A DNA stretch of 64,000 nucleotides from Actinomycetospora cinnamomea. Its GTDB lineage: Bacteria; Actinomycetota; Actinomycetes; Mycobacteriales; Pseudonocardiaceae. The stretch spans positions 62,001 to 126,000 of the forward strand of contig NZ_QEKW01000007.1 in assembly GCF_003096675.1 (NCBI RefSeq), read 5' to 3'. Below the pieces are notes generated by a model. That model was given only the letters and a program-made list of their open reading frames with translations. It did no database searches and was not told the origin of the DNA. This document shows, in pieces, positions 1 through 9,458 of the stretch (position 1 is its first letter; the number at the start of each line of letters is the position of its first letter). The position numbers were made by a program, and so were the translations under genes.

Positions 1-80
1 ATCGGGCCGTACGGGTGCCAGACGTGGGCGCGGTCCTTCTCGCGGAGGGCGGCGGCGGGTGTCGTCGGGGCACCGGTCAT
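1..80 (-). CDS. bioA: BioA N-terminus (partial, cut by window edge)
   Basis: Reading leftward from an ATG at 80, the first 26 codons contain DRAHVWHPYGP. This matches the N-terminal region of adenosylmethionine-8-amino-7-oxononanoate aminotransferase, the PLP enzyme that makes 7,8-diaminopelargonate in biotin synthesis. The rest lies outside the window, so the active-site lysine cannot be seen. No clear Shine-Dalgarno sequence precedes the ATG. The gene diverges from the PaaX-type regulator at 174, so the roughly 90 bp between them must hold both promoters. The identity rests on one short motif; another class III aminotransferase is possible. Confidence 0.7.
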   Translation of the reverse strand, partial: MTGAPTTPAAALREKDRAHVWHPYGP

Positions 81-159
81 CGGCGCACCGTAGTCCCGGA
101 CCGGCCGGACGGCGTGGAGACCGCCCGGTCGGCCGGGAGGGACGGGCGCCCGCGAGCCC

Positions 160-165
160 TAGGAT
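160..165 (+). promoter_or_regulatory. Candidate -10 element for the PaaX-type gene (leaderless)
   Basis: TAGGAT fits the actinobacterial TANNNT -10 pattern and ends 8 nt before the ATG at 174. Transcription would start at or very near the start codon, giving a leaderless mRNA. There is no Shine-Dalgarno sequence in front of this ATG, and no good -35 is visible. Confidence 0.45.
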
Positions 166-173
166 CAGCGGCG

Positions 174-1022
174 ATGTCCACCGCCGACGAGAGCGCCCGC
201 CCCGACCCGTTCTCGCGGCGGCGCGAGGTCGCGGCCACGAGCGCGCGCTCGCTGCTCGTCACCGTGCTCGGCGAGATCGTGCTGCCCAGCGAGGGCCCGG
301 TGTGGACCCAGACCGTCGTCGACGTCCTCGGCCTCGTCGGGGTCGAGGAGAAGTCCGCCCGCCAGGCCCTGGCCCGCACGGCCGCCGACGGCATGCTGTC
401 CTCGGAGCGGGTCGGCCGGCGGGTCCGCTGGGACCTCACCCCGTGGGGCCGTCGGCTGCTGACCGAGGGCGCGGCGCGGATCTACGCGCACGGGCGGACC
501 CGACCGTCGTGGGACGGGCGCTGGCTGGTGCTCGTCGCCAGCGTCCCCGAGCAGCAGCGGGCGCACCGCCACCGGCTGCGCACCCGGCTGGCCTGGGCCG
601 GCCTCGGCTCGCCGGCCGCGGGCGTGTGGGTCTCCCCCGACACGGGGCGGCTCGACGAGGTCCGCGAAGTGCTCACCGAGACCGGCCCCGCGGACGCGCA
701 CCTGGTCACCGGCGAGTACCACGGGGGGCTCACGGTCGGCGAGCTCGCCGAGCGCGCCTGGGACCTGGGCGACCTGGAGGCGCGCTACGCGGCGTTCGTC
801 GAGCAGTTCGCCGACCTCGAGCCGGCCGACGACGCCGCGGTGCTCGCCGCGCAGATCCGGCTGGTGGACGCGTGGCGGCGCTTCCCGTTCCTCGACCCGG
901 GTCTGCCCGACGCACTGCTGCCGTCACCGTGGGTCGGGCACCGCGCGGCCGAGGTGTTCCACGGTCGCCACACGGCCTGGGCCGCCGGGGCGCTGCGCGC
1001 CGCGACGGCCCTGGGCCTGTGA
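174..1022 (+). CDS. PaaX family transcriptional regulator
   Basis: This 282-residue protein has the PaaX layout: an N-terminal winged helix-turn-helix (about residues 15-100), a central segment with WDGRWLVLV and a C-terminal helical domain ending in the conserved WRRFPFLDPGLPDALLP stretch. PaaX proteins repress phenylacetate and other aromatic catabolic genes and release DNA on binding an acyl-CoA ligand. No paa genes are visible here, so the target is unknown. The divergent bioA start and the convergent catabolic cluster, which ends 10 bp away, are the only local candidates. I chose the ATG at 174 because homology starts just after it and a -10 hexamer sits directly upstream; an upstream frame extension is arginine-rich and looks non-coding. 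Confidence 0.85.
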   Translation: MSTADESARPDPFSRRREVAATSARSLLVTVLGEIVLPSEGPVWTQTVVDVLGLVGVEEKSARQALARTAADGMLSSERVGRRVRWDLTPWGRRLLTEGAARIYAHGRTRPSWDGRWLVLVASVPEQQRAHRHRLRTRLAWAGLGSPAAGVWVSPDTGRLDEVREVLTETGPADAHLVTGEYHGGLTVGELAERAWDLGDLEARYAAFVEQFADLEPADDAAVLAAQIRLVDAWRRFPFLDPGLPDALLPSPWVGHRAAEVFHGRHTAWAAGALRAATALGL

Positions 1023-1032
1023 GACGAGCGCG

Positions 1033-2448
1033 TCACTCGGCCGTCGGCGTGCCCTCCGGCCGGACGCCGGCCTGGACCCAGATGGTCTTCGCGTTGACGA
1101 ACGACTGCGGGCCGAAGCTCGCGAGCTCGCGCCCGTAGCCGGAGTTCTTCGCCCCGCCGAACGGCACCTCGGGCGTCGACTCGGTGATCTTGTTGATGTA
1201 GACCATGCCCGACTCGACCTCGTTCGCGAAGCGCCACATCTCGTCCTCGTCGTTCGTCCAGGCGCTGCCGCCCAGCCCGAAGTCCGAGTCGTTGGCGATG
1301 CGGATCGCGTCGTCGGCGTCCCTCGCGCGGAACACCAGCGCGACCGGCCCGAACAGCTCCTCGGAGTAGGCGCGGGACTCCCGCGGGATGTCGGTGAGGA
1401 CCGTCGGCGGGTACCAGTTGCCGGGCCGGTCGAGGCGTTCGCCGCCGGTGAGCAGCCGCGCGCCCGCCTTGATCGAGTCTTGGACCTGCTCGTCGAGGTC
1501 GGTGACGCCGTTGCCCTGCGACATCGGCCCGAGGTCGGTGCCGGAGTCCATCGGGTCACCGATGGTCAGCGACTCCATCTTCTGCACGAGCTTCTGCGTG
1601 AACTCGTCGGCGATGTCCTGGTGGACGATGAACCGCTTGGCGTTGATGCAGGACTGTCCGTTGTTGAGCATCCGGCTCGACACCGCGGCGGTGACGGTGG
1701 AGTCCAGGTCGGCCGACGGCATGACGATGAACGGGTCGCTGCCACCCAGCTCGAGCACGCTGGTCTTGACGTTCTGCCCGGCTCGGGCGCCGACCTCCCG
1801 GCCCGCGGGCTCGCTGCCGGTGAGCGTCACGGCCCGCACGCGCGGGTCGTCGATGATCCCCTCGATGACCGAGGAGCCGACGAGCAGCGTCTGGAACGCG
1901 CCGTCCGGGAAGCCTGCGCGGGTCAGCACGTCCTCGATGGCCATGGCCACCTGCGGCACGTTCGACGCGTGCTTGAGCAGGCCCACGTTGCCGGCCATGA
2001 GCGCCGGCGCGGCGAAGCGCAGCACCTGCCAGAACGGGAAGTTCCACGGCATGATCGCCAGGACCGGCCCGAGCGGCTGATAGCGCGTGAGGATCCGCGC
2101 GTCCTCCGGCGCGTTCGCCGGCTTCGGCCACTCGACGTCGGCGAGGTCCTCGGCGGCGTGGTCGGCGTACCAGCGGCACCCCAGGGCGCATTTCGTCACC
2201 TCGGCCTTGGCCGCGGCGAAGGTCTTGCCCATCTCGAGGGTCGCGAGCTCGGCCAGCCGCTCGTTCTCCGCGTCGAAGATGTCGGCCGCGGCGCGCAGCC
2301 ACCGGGAGCGCTGCTCGAAGGTGGTGTCGCGGTAGGTCTGGAACGTGTCCCAGGCCCGCTGGAGCTTCTCCTCCAGCTGCTCGGAGGTGAGGGAGTCGAA
2401 CTCCTTGACCGTCTCCCCCGTCGCAGGATTGATCGTCGCGATGGCCAT
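1033..2448 (-). CDS. gabD: NAD(P)-dependent succinate-semialdehyde dehydrogenase family protein
   Basis: This 471-residue aldehyde dehydrogenase opens with IATINPATGE, typical of the SSADH/GabD branch. The catalytic glutamate is E233 in LELGGSDP and the nucleophile is C267 in NNGQSCIN; GSEPAG at 211-216 is the NAD(P)-binding turn. The family oxidises aldehydes, commonly succinate semialdehyde, to acids. It is the last gene of a leftward cluster with an amidohydrolase (39 nt upstream) and a class II aldolase, which suggests a small-molecule degradation pathway. Its stop lies 10 bp from the stop of the convergent PaaX-type regulator. The true aldehyde substrate cannot be settled from sequence. 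Confidence 0.85.
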   Translation of the reverse strand: MAIATINPATGETVKEFDSLTSEQLEEKLQRAWDTFQTYRDTTFEQRSRWLRAAADIFDAENERLAELATLEMGKTFAAAKAEVTKCALGCRWYADHAAEDLADVEWPKPANAPEDARILTRYQPLGPVLAIMPWNFPFWQVLRFAAPALMAGNVGLLKHASNVPQVAMAIEDVLTRAGFPDGAFQTLLVGSSVIEGIIDDPRVRAVTLTGSEPAGREVGARAGQNVKTSVLELGGSDPFIVMPSADLDSTVTAAVSSRMLNNGQSCINAKRFIVHQDIADEFTQKLVQKMESLTIGDPMDSGTDLGPMSQGNGVTDLDEQVQDSIKAGARLLTGGERLDRPGNWYPPTVLTDIPRESRAYSEELFGPVALVFRARDADDAIRIANDSDFGLGGSAWTNDEDEMWRFANEVESGMVYINKITESTPEVPFGGAKNSGYGRELASFGPQSFVNAKTIWVQAGVRPEGTPTAE

Positions 2449-2487
2449 ACCCCGGACTACCCGACGGGCCGCCCGCCGAACACGCGG

Positions 2488-3342
2488 TCAGACCCGTTGC
2501 GGCGGGATGTCCAGGCCCGGGTAGACGCGACGGGCGTGCTCGCCGAGCACGCCAGCGGTCAACTCGTCGTCGAGCCCGAGGGCGCGGACGGCGGCGATGT
2601 TGCGCGCGGGGTGGGCGGCCGGCGAGTCGGTGCCGAAGATCGCCTTGGGCGCCACGCGCTCGAACCCGAAGCGCTCGTAGTAGGAGGGCAGCTTGCGCGG
2701 CGGCAGGCCCGCGAGGTCGAGCCACAGGTCGTCGCGGGTCAGCGCCAGCGACGCGGCCGCCTCGTAGCTCCAGCCGCGCCCGCCGTGCGCGAGCACGACC
2801 GTCAGCCCCGGGAAGTCGCGCAGCACGTCGTCGAGCAGCACCGGGTCGCCGTACCGGGCGGTGGCGCCGGGGAAGTTCGACGGGCCGGTGTGCACGATGA
2901 CCGGCACGCCCCGCTCGAGGCACCGGGCGTACGCCGGGTAGAGCTGGGCGTCGTTCGGCGCGATCCCGGCGTGCACCGGGTGCACCTTGAGCGCCACCGC
3001 CCCGAGGTCGAGCTGGCGGTCGACCTCCCGGGCCACCGGGTGGTGCACGTGCGGGTTGACGTTGGCGACGATGCGGAAGCGTTCGGCGTCGGCGTCGACC
3101 AGCGGCAGCATGTCCTCGACCGTCTGCCAGCCCGTGGCCTTCGGCGAGTACTCGCAGAACAGCAGCACGCGGTCGACGCCGGCCGCGGCGAAGAACCCCG
3201 ACACCTTCTCGGGGATCGCCGCGCCGTCGCTGTCGTAGCAGGCCGCCCACTCGTCGACCGGCCCCGCCGGCCCGATCCACTGCTCCCACGGCACCTTGAG
3301 CCGGGCGAGGTGGGCGACGTGGACGTGGGCGTCGACGATCAC
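2488..3342 (-). CDS. Amidohydrolase family (TIM-barrel metal-dependent hydrolase)
   Basis: This 284-residue protein is of the amidohydrolase-2 type. Visible metal-site elements are the HVH pair at residues 6-8 (strand 1), KVHP near 119, VHTG near 151, LAHGG near 184 and the FGTDS aspartate motif near 238. Such enzymes hydrolyse or decarboxylate aromatic and carboxylic substrates. The start is a GTG directly followed by IVDAHVHV, which the family has at its extreme N-terminus. It lies 18 nt downstream of the class II aldolase gene and 39 nt upstream of the aldehyde dehydrogenase, so the three are probably co-transcribed. The substrate is unknown. Confidence 0.8.
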   Translation of the reverse strand: MIVDAHVHVAHLARLKVPWEQWIGPAGPVDEWAACYDSDGAAIPEKVSGFFAAAGVDRVLLFCEYSPKATGWQTVEDMLPLVDADAERFRIVANVNPHVHHPVAREVDRQLDLGAVALKVHPVHAGIAPNDAQLYPAYARCLERGVPVIVHTGPSNFPGATARYGDPVLLDDVLRDFPGLTVVLAHGGRGWSYEAAASLALTRDDLWLDLAGLPPRKLPSYYERFGFERVAPKAIFGTDSPAAHPARNIAAVRALGLDDELTAGVLGEHARRVYPGLDIPPQRV

Positions 3343-3360
3343 CGCCCGGACGCTACCGGG

Positions 3361-4221
3361 TCAGTCGAACAGATCCGGGTCGGTGCGCACGACCTCGTCC
3401 CACAGCGGCTGGAACGAGAACCAGCCGGCGTAGGCGGTGCCCGTCTGCTCGGCGGTGAACTTCGCGTTGACGTGGTCGATCTGCGTCGGCGTGCCCGCGG
3501 CCTCGGCGAGCAGCTGGGCCTGGCAGTTGCGCTCGGTGTTGACGAACCACCACGCCGCCTCGGCGACCGTCTGCCCGACGGTGAAGATGCCGTGGTTCTG
3601 GTGGAACACCATCTTGCGCCCGGCCAGCCCGGCCGCGAGCGCGCGCCCGACCTCGGGGTCGAGCACCACCGCGCCGCGGCCGTCGCTGACCACGCCGTGC
3701 TGCTCGTAGAGGGTGCACGCGTCCTGCGTGATCGGGTCGAGCGGGCGCCCGAGCGACGACCACGCCTTGCCGTACACCGAGTGCGCGTGCGCGGCGGCGA
3801 CGACGTCGGGGTGCGCGGCGTGGACCGCGGAGTGGATGACGAAGCCGGCCTGGTTCACCGGCCTGTCGCCGTGGACGACGTCGCCGTCGTGGTTCACCGC
3901 GATGAGGTCGGAGACCCGGATGTGCCGGAAGCTCATCCCGAACGGGTTGACCCAGAACAGGTGCGGGTCCTCGGGGTCACGCACGGTGATGTGTCCCGCG
4001 ATGCCCTCGCCGAACCCGAACCGGCCGAAGATGCGGAACGCGCCCGCCAACTGCTGCTTGCGGTGCAGCCGCTCCTCGGCACTCGTCGAGTGAGTGGGCG
4101 GCTGCGGCATCCGGATGCCCTGCTGAGCGGGACGGAAGCCGGGCATGTCGTCGATCGGGTCGCCGTCGATCGCGTCACCGTCGATCGGGGCGTTGCGGGC
4201 GTCGTGCACGGGCGCGGCCAT
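3361..4221 (-). CDS. Class II aldolase/adducin family protein
   Basis: This 286-residue protein has a class II aldolase fold. Candidate metal ligands are H145 and H147 in AAAHAHSVYGK and H210 in FHQNHGIF. WVNPFGMSF near residue 90 is the conserved substrate-loop region. Family members include fuculose-phosphate aldolase and hydroxy-acid decarboxylases; this long-N-terminus subgroup is often an orphan in catabolic clusters. The ATG at 4221 is preferred. The open frame continues another 61 codons upstream, but that part is arginine-rich and runs under the start of the next gene. It heads the cluster with the amidohydrolase and aldehyde dehydrogenase. Confidence 0.82.
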   Translation of the reverse strand: MAAPVHDARNAPIDGDAIDGDPIDDMPGFRPAQQGIRMPQPPTHSTSAEERLHRKQQLAGAFRIFGRFGFGEGIAGHITVRDPEDPHLFWVNPFGMSFRHIRVSDLIAVNHDGDVVHGDRPVNQAGFVIHSAVHAAHPDVVAAAHAHSVYGKAWSSLGRPLDPITQDACTLYEQHGVVSDGRGAVVLDPEVGRALAAGLAGRKMVFHQNHGIFTVGQTVAEAAWWFVNTERNCQAQLLAEAAGTPTQIDHVNAKFTAEQTGTAYAGWFSFQPLWDEVVRTDPDLFD

Positions 4222-4294
4222 GCCTCGACCGTGCGCCGCGCCACATGTCCCGGTCAAGAGCCGCCGCGACGAGGCGGCGGAGCCGACCACGCCG

Positions 4295-4681
4295 TCACCC
4301 GCCCGCCGTCTCCCACAGCCCGACCACGTTGCCCTCGGTGTCACGGAAGTACGCGGCGAAGCCCATCTCGCCCACCGGCTGCTTGGCGCCCAGGACCTCG
4401 CCACCGAACTCGGCCACCCGCTCGAGCGTCTCGTCGATGCTCGCGACGTCGACGACGATGACCGGGCTGCGGGGCTCGGTGTCGCCGCGGCGGAACATGC
4501 CGCCGTTGATGTACCCGGCCTCGCTCGGCGCCCCGTCCGCGGACACGGGGCCGCTCAGCGCGATCGTGTAGTCCATCTCCGGCATCGCCTGCAGGGTCCA
4601 CCGGAAGACCGACCCGTAGAACGCCTGCGCGCGCTCGCCGTCGTCGAACGGGACCTCGAAGTGCACCACCCGACCGCTCAT
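4295..4681 (-). CDS. VOC family (glyoxalase-fold) protein
   Basis: This 128-residue protein carries a vicinal-oxygen-chelate fold: HFEVPFDDGERAQAFYGSVFRW at the N-terminus and AYFRDTEGNVVGLWE at the C-terminus, with H7 and the last glutamate as possible metal ligands. Small stand-alone members are often uncharacterised dioxygenase- or glyoxalase-like enzymes. The ATG at 4681 is chosen because GGAGGAG lies just upstream of it. The gene sits between dnaE (19 nt upstream) and the aldolase gene. No function can be assigned beyond the fold. Confidence 0.8.
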   Translation of the reverse strand: MSGRVVHFEVPFDDGERAQAFYGSVFRWTLQAMPEMDYTIALSGPVSADGAPSEAGYINGGMFRRGDTEPRSPVIVVDVASIDETLERVAEFGGEVLGAKQPVGEMGFAAYFRDTEGNVVGLWETAGG

Positions 4682-4700
4682 CACCGCTCCTCCCGCGTGC

Positions 4701-7700
4701 TCAACCCAGACAGCGTGGCCCGAGCAGGGCCTTGAGGTCACCCATGAGCGCGCCCGAGTTGGTGACCTTGAGCCCGTCGTCGAGGCGCAGCACGTGGCTC
4801 GCCCCGTTGGCGGCGAGCAGCGTCAGGTGGACCTCGCTCGGGCCCGGGTGGGCGACGAGGACCTCCTTGAGCTTGCCGACCCGCTCGGGCGTGCACCGGG
4901 CGCTCTCGATGACGACCTTGACCGGCGCGCCGCCAACGCCCCCCGACAGGTCGGGCACCGCGAGGTCCTCGACGAACAGGCTCACGCGGTCGTCGCGCTT
5001 GTTGACCTTGCCCTTGACCAGCACGATCGCGTCCTCGGCGACGTCGATCGACACCGCGGCGTAGGTGCGCGGGAAGAACAGCACCTCGATGCCGCCGGCC
5101 AGGTCCTCGATCTGGGCCGACGCCCAGGGCTCGCCCTTCTTGTTCACCCGCCGGGTGACCGTGGCGAGGATGCCGCCGACCGTGACCGTGGCGCCCTCGG
5201 CCACGTCGCCCTCGAGGATCTTGGTGATCGGGGTGTCGGCGCGGCTGGCGAGGACCTGCTCGATGCCGTTGAGCGGGTGGCCCGAGACGTAGAGGCCGAG
5301 CATCTCCCGCTCGAGGGCGAGGCGGTGCTTCGGCTCCCACTCCCCCTCGGGCACCTTGACGTCGAACATCCCGGTCGTGTCCGCCTCGTCCGGCCCGTCG
5401 AAGCTCCCGAAGAGGTCGAACTGGCCGTCGGCCTCGGCCTTCTTCGTGGTCATCACGGCGTCGACGGCCTCGGCGTGCACCAGCGCGAGGCCCTTGCGGG
5501 GATGGCCCAACGAGTCGAAGGCGCCGGCTTTGATCAGCGACTCGACCGTCTTCTTGTTGCAGACCTGCTGCGGGACCTTGCGCAGGAAGTCGGAGAAGTC
5601 GGTGTAGGCGCCCTTCTCACGGCGCGCCTCGACGATGGCGTCGACGACGTTGGTGCCGACGTTGCGGATGGCGCCGAGGCCGAAGCGGATGTCGGCACCC
5701 ACCGGGGCGAAGTCGCGCACCGAGTCGTTGACGTCGGGCGGCAGCACCGTGATGCCGATCTTGCGGCACTCGGCGAGGTAGACGGCCGCCTTGTCCTTGT
5801 CGTCGCGCACGCTGGTGAGCAGCGCGGCCATGTACTCGGCGGGGTAGTTCGCCTTGAGGTAGGCCGTCCAGTACGACACGAGGCCGTAGCCCGCGGTGTG
5901 CGCGCGGTTGAAGGCGTAGTCGGAGAAGGGGACGAGGATGTCCCACAGCGTCTGGATCGCCTGCTGCGAGTAGCCGTTGGCCTTCATGCCCTCGGAGAAG
6001 GGCACGAACTCCTTGTCGAGGATCTCCTTCTTCTTCTTGCCCATCGCGCGGCGCAGCAGGTCGGCGGCGCCGAGCGAGTAGCCCGCGAGCTGCTGGGCGA
6101 TCGCCATGACCTGCTCCTGGTAGACGATCAGGCCGAACGTCTCGCCCAGGATCTCGGCCAGCGGCTCCGCCAGCTCCGGGTGGATGGGCTTGATCTCCTG
6201 CCGGCCGTTCTTGCGGTCGGCGTAGTCGTTGTGGGCGTTGGCGCCCATCGGACCGGGCCGGTAGAGCGCGAGGACCGCGGAGATGTCCTCGAACGTCGTC
6301 GGCACCATGCGGCGCAGGAGGTCGCGCATCGGGCCGCCGTCGAGCTGGAAGACGCCGAGCGTGTCGCCGCGGGCCAGCAGCTCGTAGGCCAGGGTGTCGT
6401 CGAGGCCCAGGTGGTCGAGGTCGAGCGGCGGCTTGCCGTTGAGCTCGATGTTGTGCAGCGCGTCGTCGATGACCGTGAGGTTGCGCAGGCCCAGGAAGTC
6501 CATCTTCAGCAGCCCGAGCGTCTCGCAGACGCCCATGTCGAACTGCGTGATGATCGCCCCGTCGGCCTCGCGGCGCTGGATCGGGATGACGTCGATCAGC
6601 GGGGTGCTCGACATGATCACGCCGGCGGCGTGGACGCCCCACTGGCGCTTGAGGCCCTCGAGGTCGCGGGCGGTGTCGACGATCTCCTTGACCTGCGGGT
6701 CGGCCTCGTAGAGGGCGCGGACCTCGGTGGCCTCGGAGTAGCGCTTGTGCCCCGGGTCGAAGATGCCCGAGAGCGGGATGTCCTTGCCCATGACCGCCGG
6801 CGGCATGGCCTTGGAGATGCGGTCGGCCACCGCGTAGCCGGGCTGGCCGTAGAGCACCCGCGCCGAGTCCTTGATCGCGGCCTTCGCCTTGATCGTCGAG
6901 TAGGTGATGATCTGGGCGATGCGGTCCTCGCCGTACTTCTCGGTGACGTACCGGATCATCTCGCCGCGCCGGCGCTCGTCGAAGTCGAGGTCGATGTCGG
7001 GCATCGACTTGCGCTCCGGGTTGAGGAACCGCTCGAAGATCAGGTTGTGCTTCACCGGGTCGAGGTCGGTGATGCCCAGCGCGTAGGCGATGAGGCAGCC
7101 GGCGGCGCTGCCACGGCCGGGTCCGACGCGGATGCCCACCGACTTGGCGTGCTGCACGAGGTCGGCCGTCACCAGGAAGTAGCCGGGGTAGCCCTTCTGG
7201 CAGATGACGTCGATCTCGTAGGCGGCCTGCTTGCGGTGGCCGTCGGGGACCTGCCCACCGAAGCGCTGGTTGAGCCCGCGCTCGACCTCCTTGACCAGCC
7301 AGCTCGCCTCGGTCTCGCCCTCGGGGACGGGCGCGCGCGGCATGAGGTCGCGGCCCTCGACGAACTCGACGTCGACCCGCTCGGCCACGGCCAGGGTGTT
7401 GTCGCACGCCTCGGGGAAGACGCCGTCCCACTGGGCGCGCATCTCCTGGGCGCTCTTGAGGTAGAAGTCCTGGGCGTCGAACCGGAAGCGGTTCGGGTCG
7501 TTCATCGTCTTGCCGGTCTGCACGCACAGCAGCACCTCGTGCGGCTTGGCGTCCTTGGCGTAGGTGTAGTGCAGGTCGTTGGTCGCCAGGCCCGGCAGGT
7601 CGAGCTTCTTCTTGAGGTCGTAGAGGTCGTCCCGGACCCGGCGCTCGATCTCGATGCCGTGGTCCATCAGCTCGCAGAAGAAGTTGTCCTCGCCGAAGAT

Positions 7701-8231
7701 GTCGCGGTAGTCGCTCGCGGCCTGGCAGGCACCGTCGAAGTCGCCGCGCTGGAGCAGGCGCTGGACCTCGCCCGACGGGCACCCGGTGGTCGCGATGATG
7801 CCCTTGCCGTAGGTCTCGAGCAGCTCGCGGTCCATGCGCGGCTTGTAGTAGTAGCCCTCGAGGCTGGCGAGGCTCGAGAGCCGGAAGAGGTTGTGCATCC
7901 CCTCGGTGTTCTCGGCCAGCAGCGTCATGTGGGTGTACATCTCGCCCGGGTTGTCGTCCGAGACGACCTGCCCGCCGAGCGTGGCCCGCTTGCGCTCGTG
8001 GCGGCTGCCCGGCGCGAGGTAGCCCTCCATGCCGATGATCGGCTTGACCCCGTGGGCCTGCGACTTCTTCCAGAACTCGTAGGCGCCGAACGTGTTGCCG
8101 TGGTCGGTCATCGCCAGGGCCGGCATGCCCATGCGCGCGGCCTCGGCGAACAGGTCGTCCAACCGCGCGGCACCGTCGAGCATCGAGAACTCGGTGTGCG
8201 TGTGCAGGTGGACGAACGAGTCGCCGGTCAC
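4701..8231 (-). CDS. dnaE: DNA polymerase III alpha subunit (replicative DnaE1 type)
   Basis: This 1176-residue replicative polymerase is close to the length of mycobacterial DnaE1. The N-terminal PHP domain keeps the metal-site [12 protein letters not shown] (H10, H12) and MTDHGN, so the built-in 3'-5' proofreading exonuclease known in actinobacterial DnaE1 is probably active. Palm catalytic residues are D412 and D414 in PDIDLDF and D578 in [15 protein letters not shown] (371-378) is the nucleotide-binding loop. A helix-hairpin-helix/OB region follows (about 900-1060). The start is a GTG at 8231, chosen because AGGAGG (8241-8246) lies 9 nt upstream and homology starts at once. It is leftward, with the VOC gene 19 nt downstream. 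Confidence 0.97.
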   Translation of the reverse strand: MTGDSFVHLHTHTEFSMLDGAARLDDLFAEAARMGMPALAMTDHGNTFGAYEFWKKSQAHGVKPIIGMEGYLAPGSRHERKRATLGGQVVSDDNPGEMYTHMTLLAENTEGMHNLFRLSSLASLEGYYYKPRMDRELLETYGKGIIATTGCPSGEVQRLLQRGDFDGACQAASDYRDIFGEDNFFCELMDHGIEIERRVRDDLYDLKKKLDLPGLATNDLHYTYAKDAKPHEVLLCVQTGKTMNDPNRFRFDAQDFYLKSAQEMRAQWDGVFPEACDNTLAVAERVDVEFVEGRDLMPRAPVPEGETEASWLVKEVERGLNQRFGGQVPDGHRKQAAYEIDVICQKGYPGYFLVTADLVQHAKSVGIRVGPGRGSAAGCLIAYALGITDLDPVKHNLIFERFLNPERKSMPDIDLDFDERRRGEMIRYVTEKYGEDRIAQIITYSTIKAKAAIKDSARVLYGQPGYAVADRISKAMPPAVMGKDIPLSGIFDPGHKRYSEATEVRALYEADPQVKEIVDTARDLEGLKRQWGVHAAGVIMSSTPLIDVIPIQRREADGAIITQFDMGVCETLGLLKMDFLGLRNLTVIDDALHNIELNGKPPLDLDHLGLDDTLAYELLARGDTLGVFQLDGGPMRDLLRRMVPTTFEDISAVLALYRPGPMGANAHNDYADRKNGRQEIKPIHPELAEPLAEILGETFGLIVYQEQVMAIAQQLAGYSLGAADLLRRAMGKKKKEILDKEFVPFSEGMKANGYSQQAIQTLWDILVPFSDYAFNRAHTAGYGLVSYWTAYLKANYPAEYMAALLTSVRDDKDKAAVYLAECRKIGITVLPPDVNDSVRDFAPVGADIRFGLGAIRNVGTNVVDAIVEARREKGAYTDFSDFLRKVPQQVCNKKTVESLIKAGAFDSLGHPRKGLALVHAEAVDAVMTTKKAEADGQFDLFGSFDGPDEADTTGMFDVKVPEGEWEPKHRLALEREMLGLYVSGHPLNGIEQVLASRADTPITKILEGDVAEGATVTVGGILATVTRRVNKKGEPWASAQIEDLAGGIEVLFFPRTYAAVSIDVAEDAIVLVKGKVNKRDDRVSLFVEDLAVPDLSGGVGGAPVKVVIESARCTPERVGKLKEVLVAHPGPSEVHLTLLAANGASHVLRLDDGLKVTNSGALMGDLKALLGPRCLG

Positions 8232-8240
8232 GTCGCGGGA

Positions 8241-8246
8241 CCTCCT
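8241..8246 (-). promoter_or_regulatory. dnaE: Shine-Dalgarno that fixes the dnaE GTG start
   Basis: AGGAGG on the minus strand lies 9 nt before GTG 8231, and no in-frame ATG lies near. It excludes the longer open frame, which runs to 8948 through non-coding sequence. A possible -10 (TACGCT, plus-strand 8316-8321) lies about 85 nt upstream of the start. Confidence 0.7.
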
Positions 8247-8474
8247 CGAAGCGCCGGGATCGGGTGCCGCCGAGCCGCCCCGGCAGGCGGGACGGGGGTC
8301 GGCGGGAGCGGGTCCAGCGTATCCGCGCCCCCCGACAGCGCCGCCCCTCCCCGCGACGCTCGATCGTCGTCGCTGGTCGTGTCCGGACCCTCGGCGTGTC
8401 GCCCGGATCCGGGCCCCGCCCCGCCCGCCCCAACCGTCACACGAGCCCCGGGGTCGGCGCACTCCGTGCGCGAG

Positions 8475-8517
8475 CAATGCGGCTTTGCTGGCGTCAGGCG
8501 CCAGGAACGCCGCGTTG
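8475..8517. repeat. Imperfect 19-bp palindrome (REP-like hairpin)
   Basis: Left arm 8475-8493 and right arm 8499-8517 match at 16 of 19 positions around a 5-nt loop (TCAGG). The arms contain AATGCGGC and GCCGCGTTG. It lies in the 449-bp gap between the dnaE start and the acidic orphan gene, and not directly after either stop. From memory it resembles short palindromes dispersed in intergenic DNA of Amycolatopsis-type genomes, which I cannot verify here. Confidence 0.5.
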
Positions 8518-8573
8518 ATCACGGGCGGAGTCGGCGAGGGTGCCGCCGGTGTCCGCGGGCCCGTCGTCGGGCT

Positions 8574-8634
8574 CGCGAGGGGCACGTCCGGCAGGTCGCC
8601 GAGCCTGTGGATCATGCGCGACGTGCCCCTCGCG
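8574..8634. terminator. 15-bp perfect inverted repeat downstream of the acidic orphan
   Basis: CGCGAGGGGCACGTC (8574-8588) is the exact reverse complement of 8620-8634, with a 31-nt loop that itself contains a small CAGG/CCTG hairpin. It begins 46 nt past the stop of the leftward gene 8681-9400, so an intrinsic-type terminator without a T-tract is the simplest reading. The rest of the 8250-8680 gap shows no gene. Confidence 0.5.
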
Positions 8635-8680
8635 TCGGCGCGGCCCGCCGCGCCGGCCTCGTCCGTCACCGCCGACGCGG

Positions 8681-9400
8681 TCACCGCCCGTGGAGGACCT
8701 CGCACCGCACCGCGTCGTCGACGGGCGCGAGCGCCAGGACCGCGGCCAGCAGCCAGAGGCGGGCAACGAGCACGTCGTCCGGGGTCCGGAGGAAGTCCTC
8801 CCGGAGCACCTCGGCGCCCGACGACCAAAGCACGCGCGCGGCGTCCTCCACGACCGGACCGCTCTCGCCGAGCACCTCGCGGACCCACGCGACGGCCCGG
8901 CGCGCCAGGTCCTCGTCCGGATGCCTCCGCCGTGCCTTCCCCAGCCACGAGTCGACGACGAGATCGACCAGGACGCGGTCCTGTGAGGGCCCCGGGAAGA
9001 GGTCCGCGAGCGCCGGAGGGCGGCGCAGCCCGGTGACGAACGCGCGGGCGATCTCGCCGTCACGCTGGTCGACCGTCTCCCCCAGCACGACGCGCACCCA
9101 ATCCCGGAGCAGCTCGAAGTCCTCGTCCGAGTCGTCCGAGTCGTCCGAGTCGTCCCAGTCGTCCTCGTCCGAGTCGTCCCACGCGTCGTCGGCCTCGTCC
9201 TCCCACGCGTCGTCGTCGAGACCCCCGACGATCCCGTCCAGGAGCGCACCCAGCCCCGGCGCGGCACCACCGCCGTCCCGGCGCCGCGCGACCGTCGACG
9301 CACGCCCGCGACGCGCCCCCCGCGGCGGCCGCGCCGCCACCCTGCGGCGCCTCCTGCGTGCCGCCGCCGTCCGCCGCTCGTCCCGCCTGCGCCTGCCCAT
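8681..9400 (-). CDS. Orphan protein with Arg-rich head and Asp/Ser acidic repeat
   Basis: I do not recognise this 239-residue protein. Residues 1-45 are strongly basic (runs of Arg). Residues about 60-95 are an acidic repeat built from [12 protein letters not shown] units. Residues about 96-239 look like an ordinary alpha-helical domain with regular [17 protein letters not shown] and [13 protein letters not shown] segments. No signal peptide or membrane segment is visible. The ATG at 9400 is chosen because AGGAGG lies 5 nt upstream. The acidic stretch is encoded by short DNA repeats around GTCCGAGTC (9115-9215), so its length may vary between strains. It stands alone between dnaE and dapA. 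Confidence 0.7.
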   Translation of the reverse strand: MGRRRRDERRTAAARRRRRRVAARPPRGARRGRASTVARRRDGGGAAPGLGALLDGIVGGLDDDAWEDEADDAWDDSDEDDWDDSDDSDDSDEDFELLRDWVRVVLGETVDQRDGEIARAFVTGLRRPPALADLFPGPSQDRVLVDLVVDSWLGKARRRHPDEDLARRAVAWVREVLGESGPVVEDAARVLWSSGAEVLREDFLRTPDDVLVARLWLLAAVLALAPVDDAVRCEVLHGR

Positions 9401-9458
9401 CGCTCCTCCTCGGGGTCGTCCCGAGTCCGGAGGATGCGCCACACCCCCGACAGCGCCC

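Noticed and set aside
1480-4461. Long plus-strand frame over the aldehyde dehydrogenase, amidohydrolase and aldolase genes
   Set aside because: Antisense shadow; the minus-strand genes have full family motifs.
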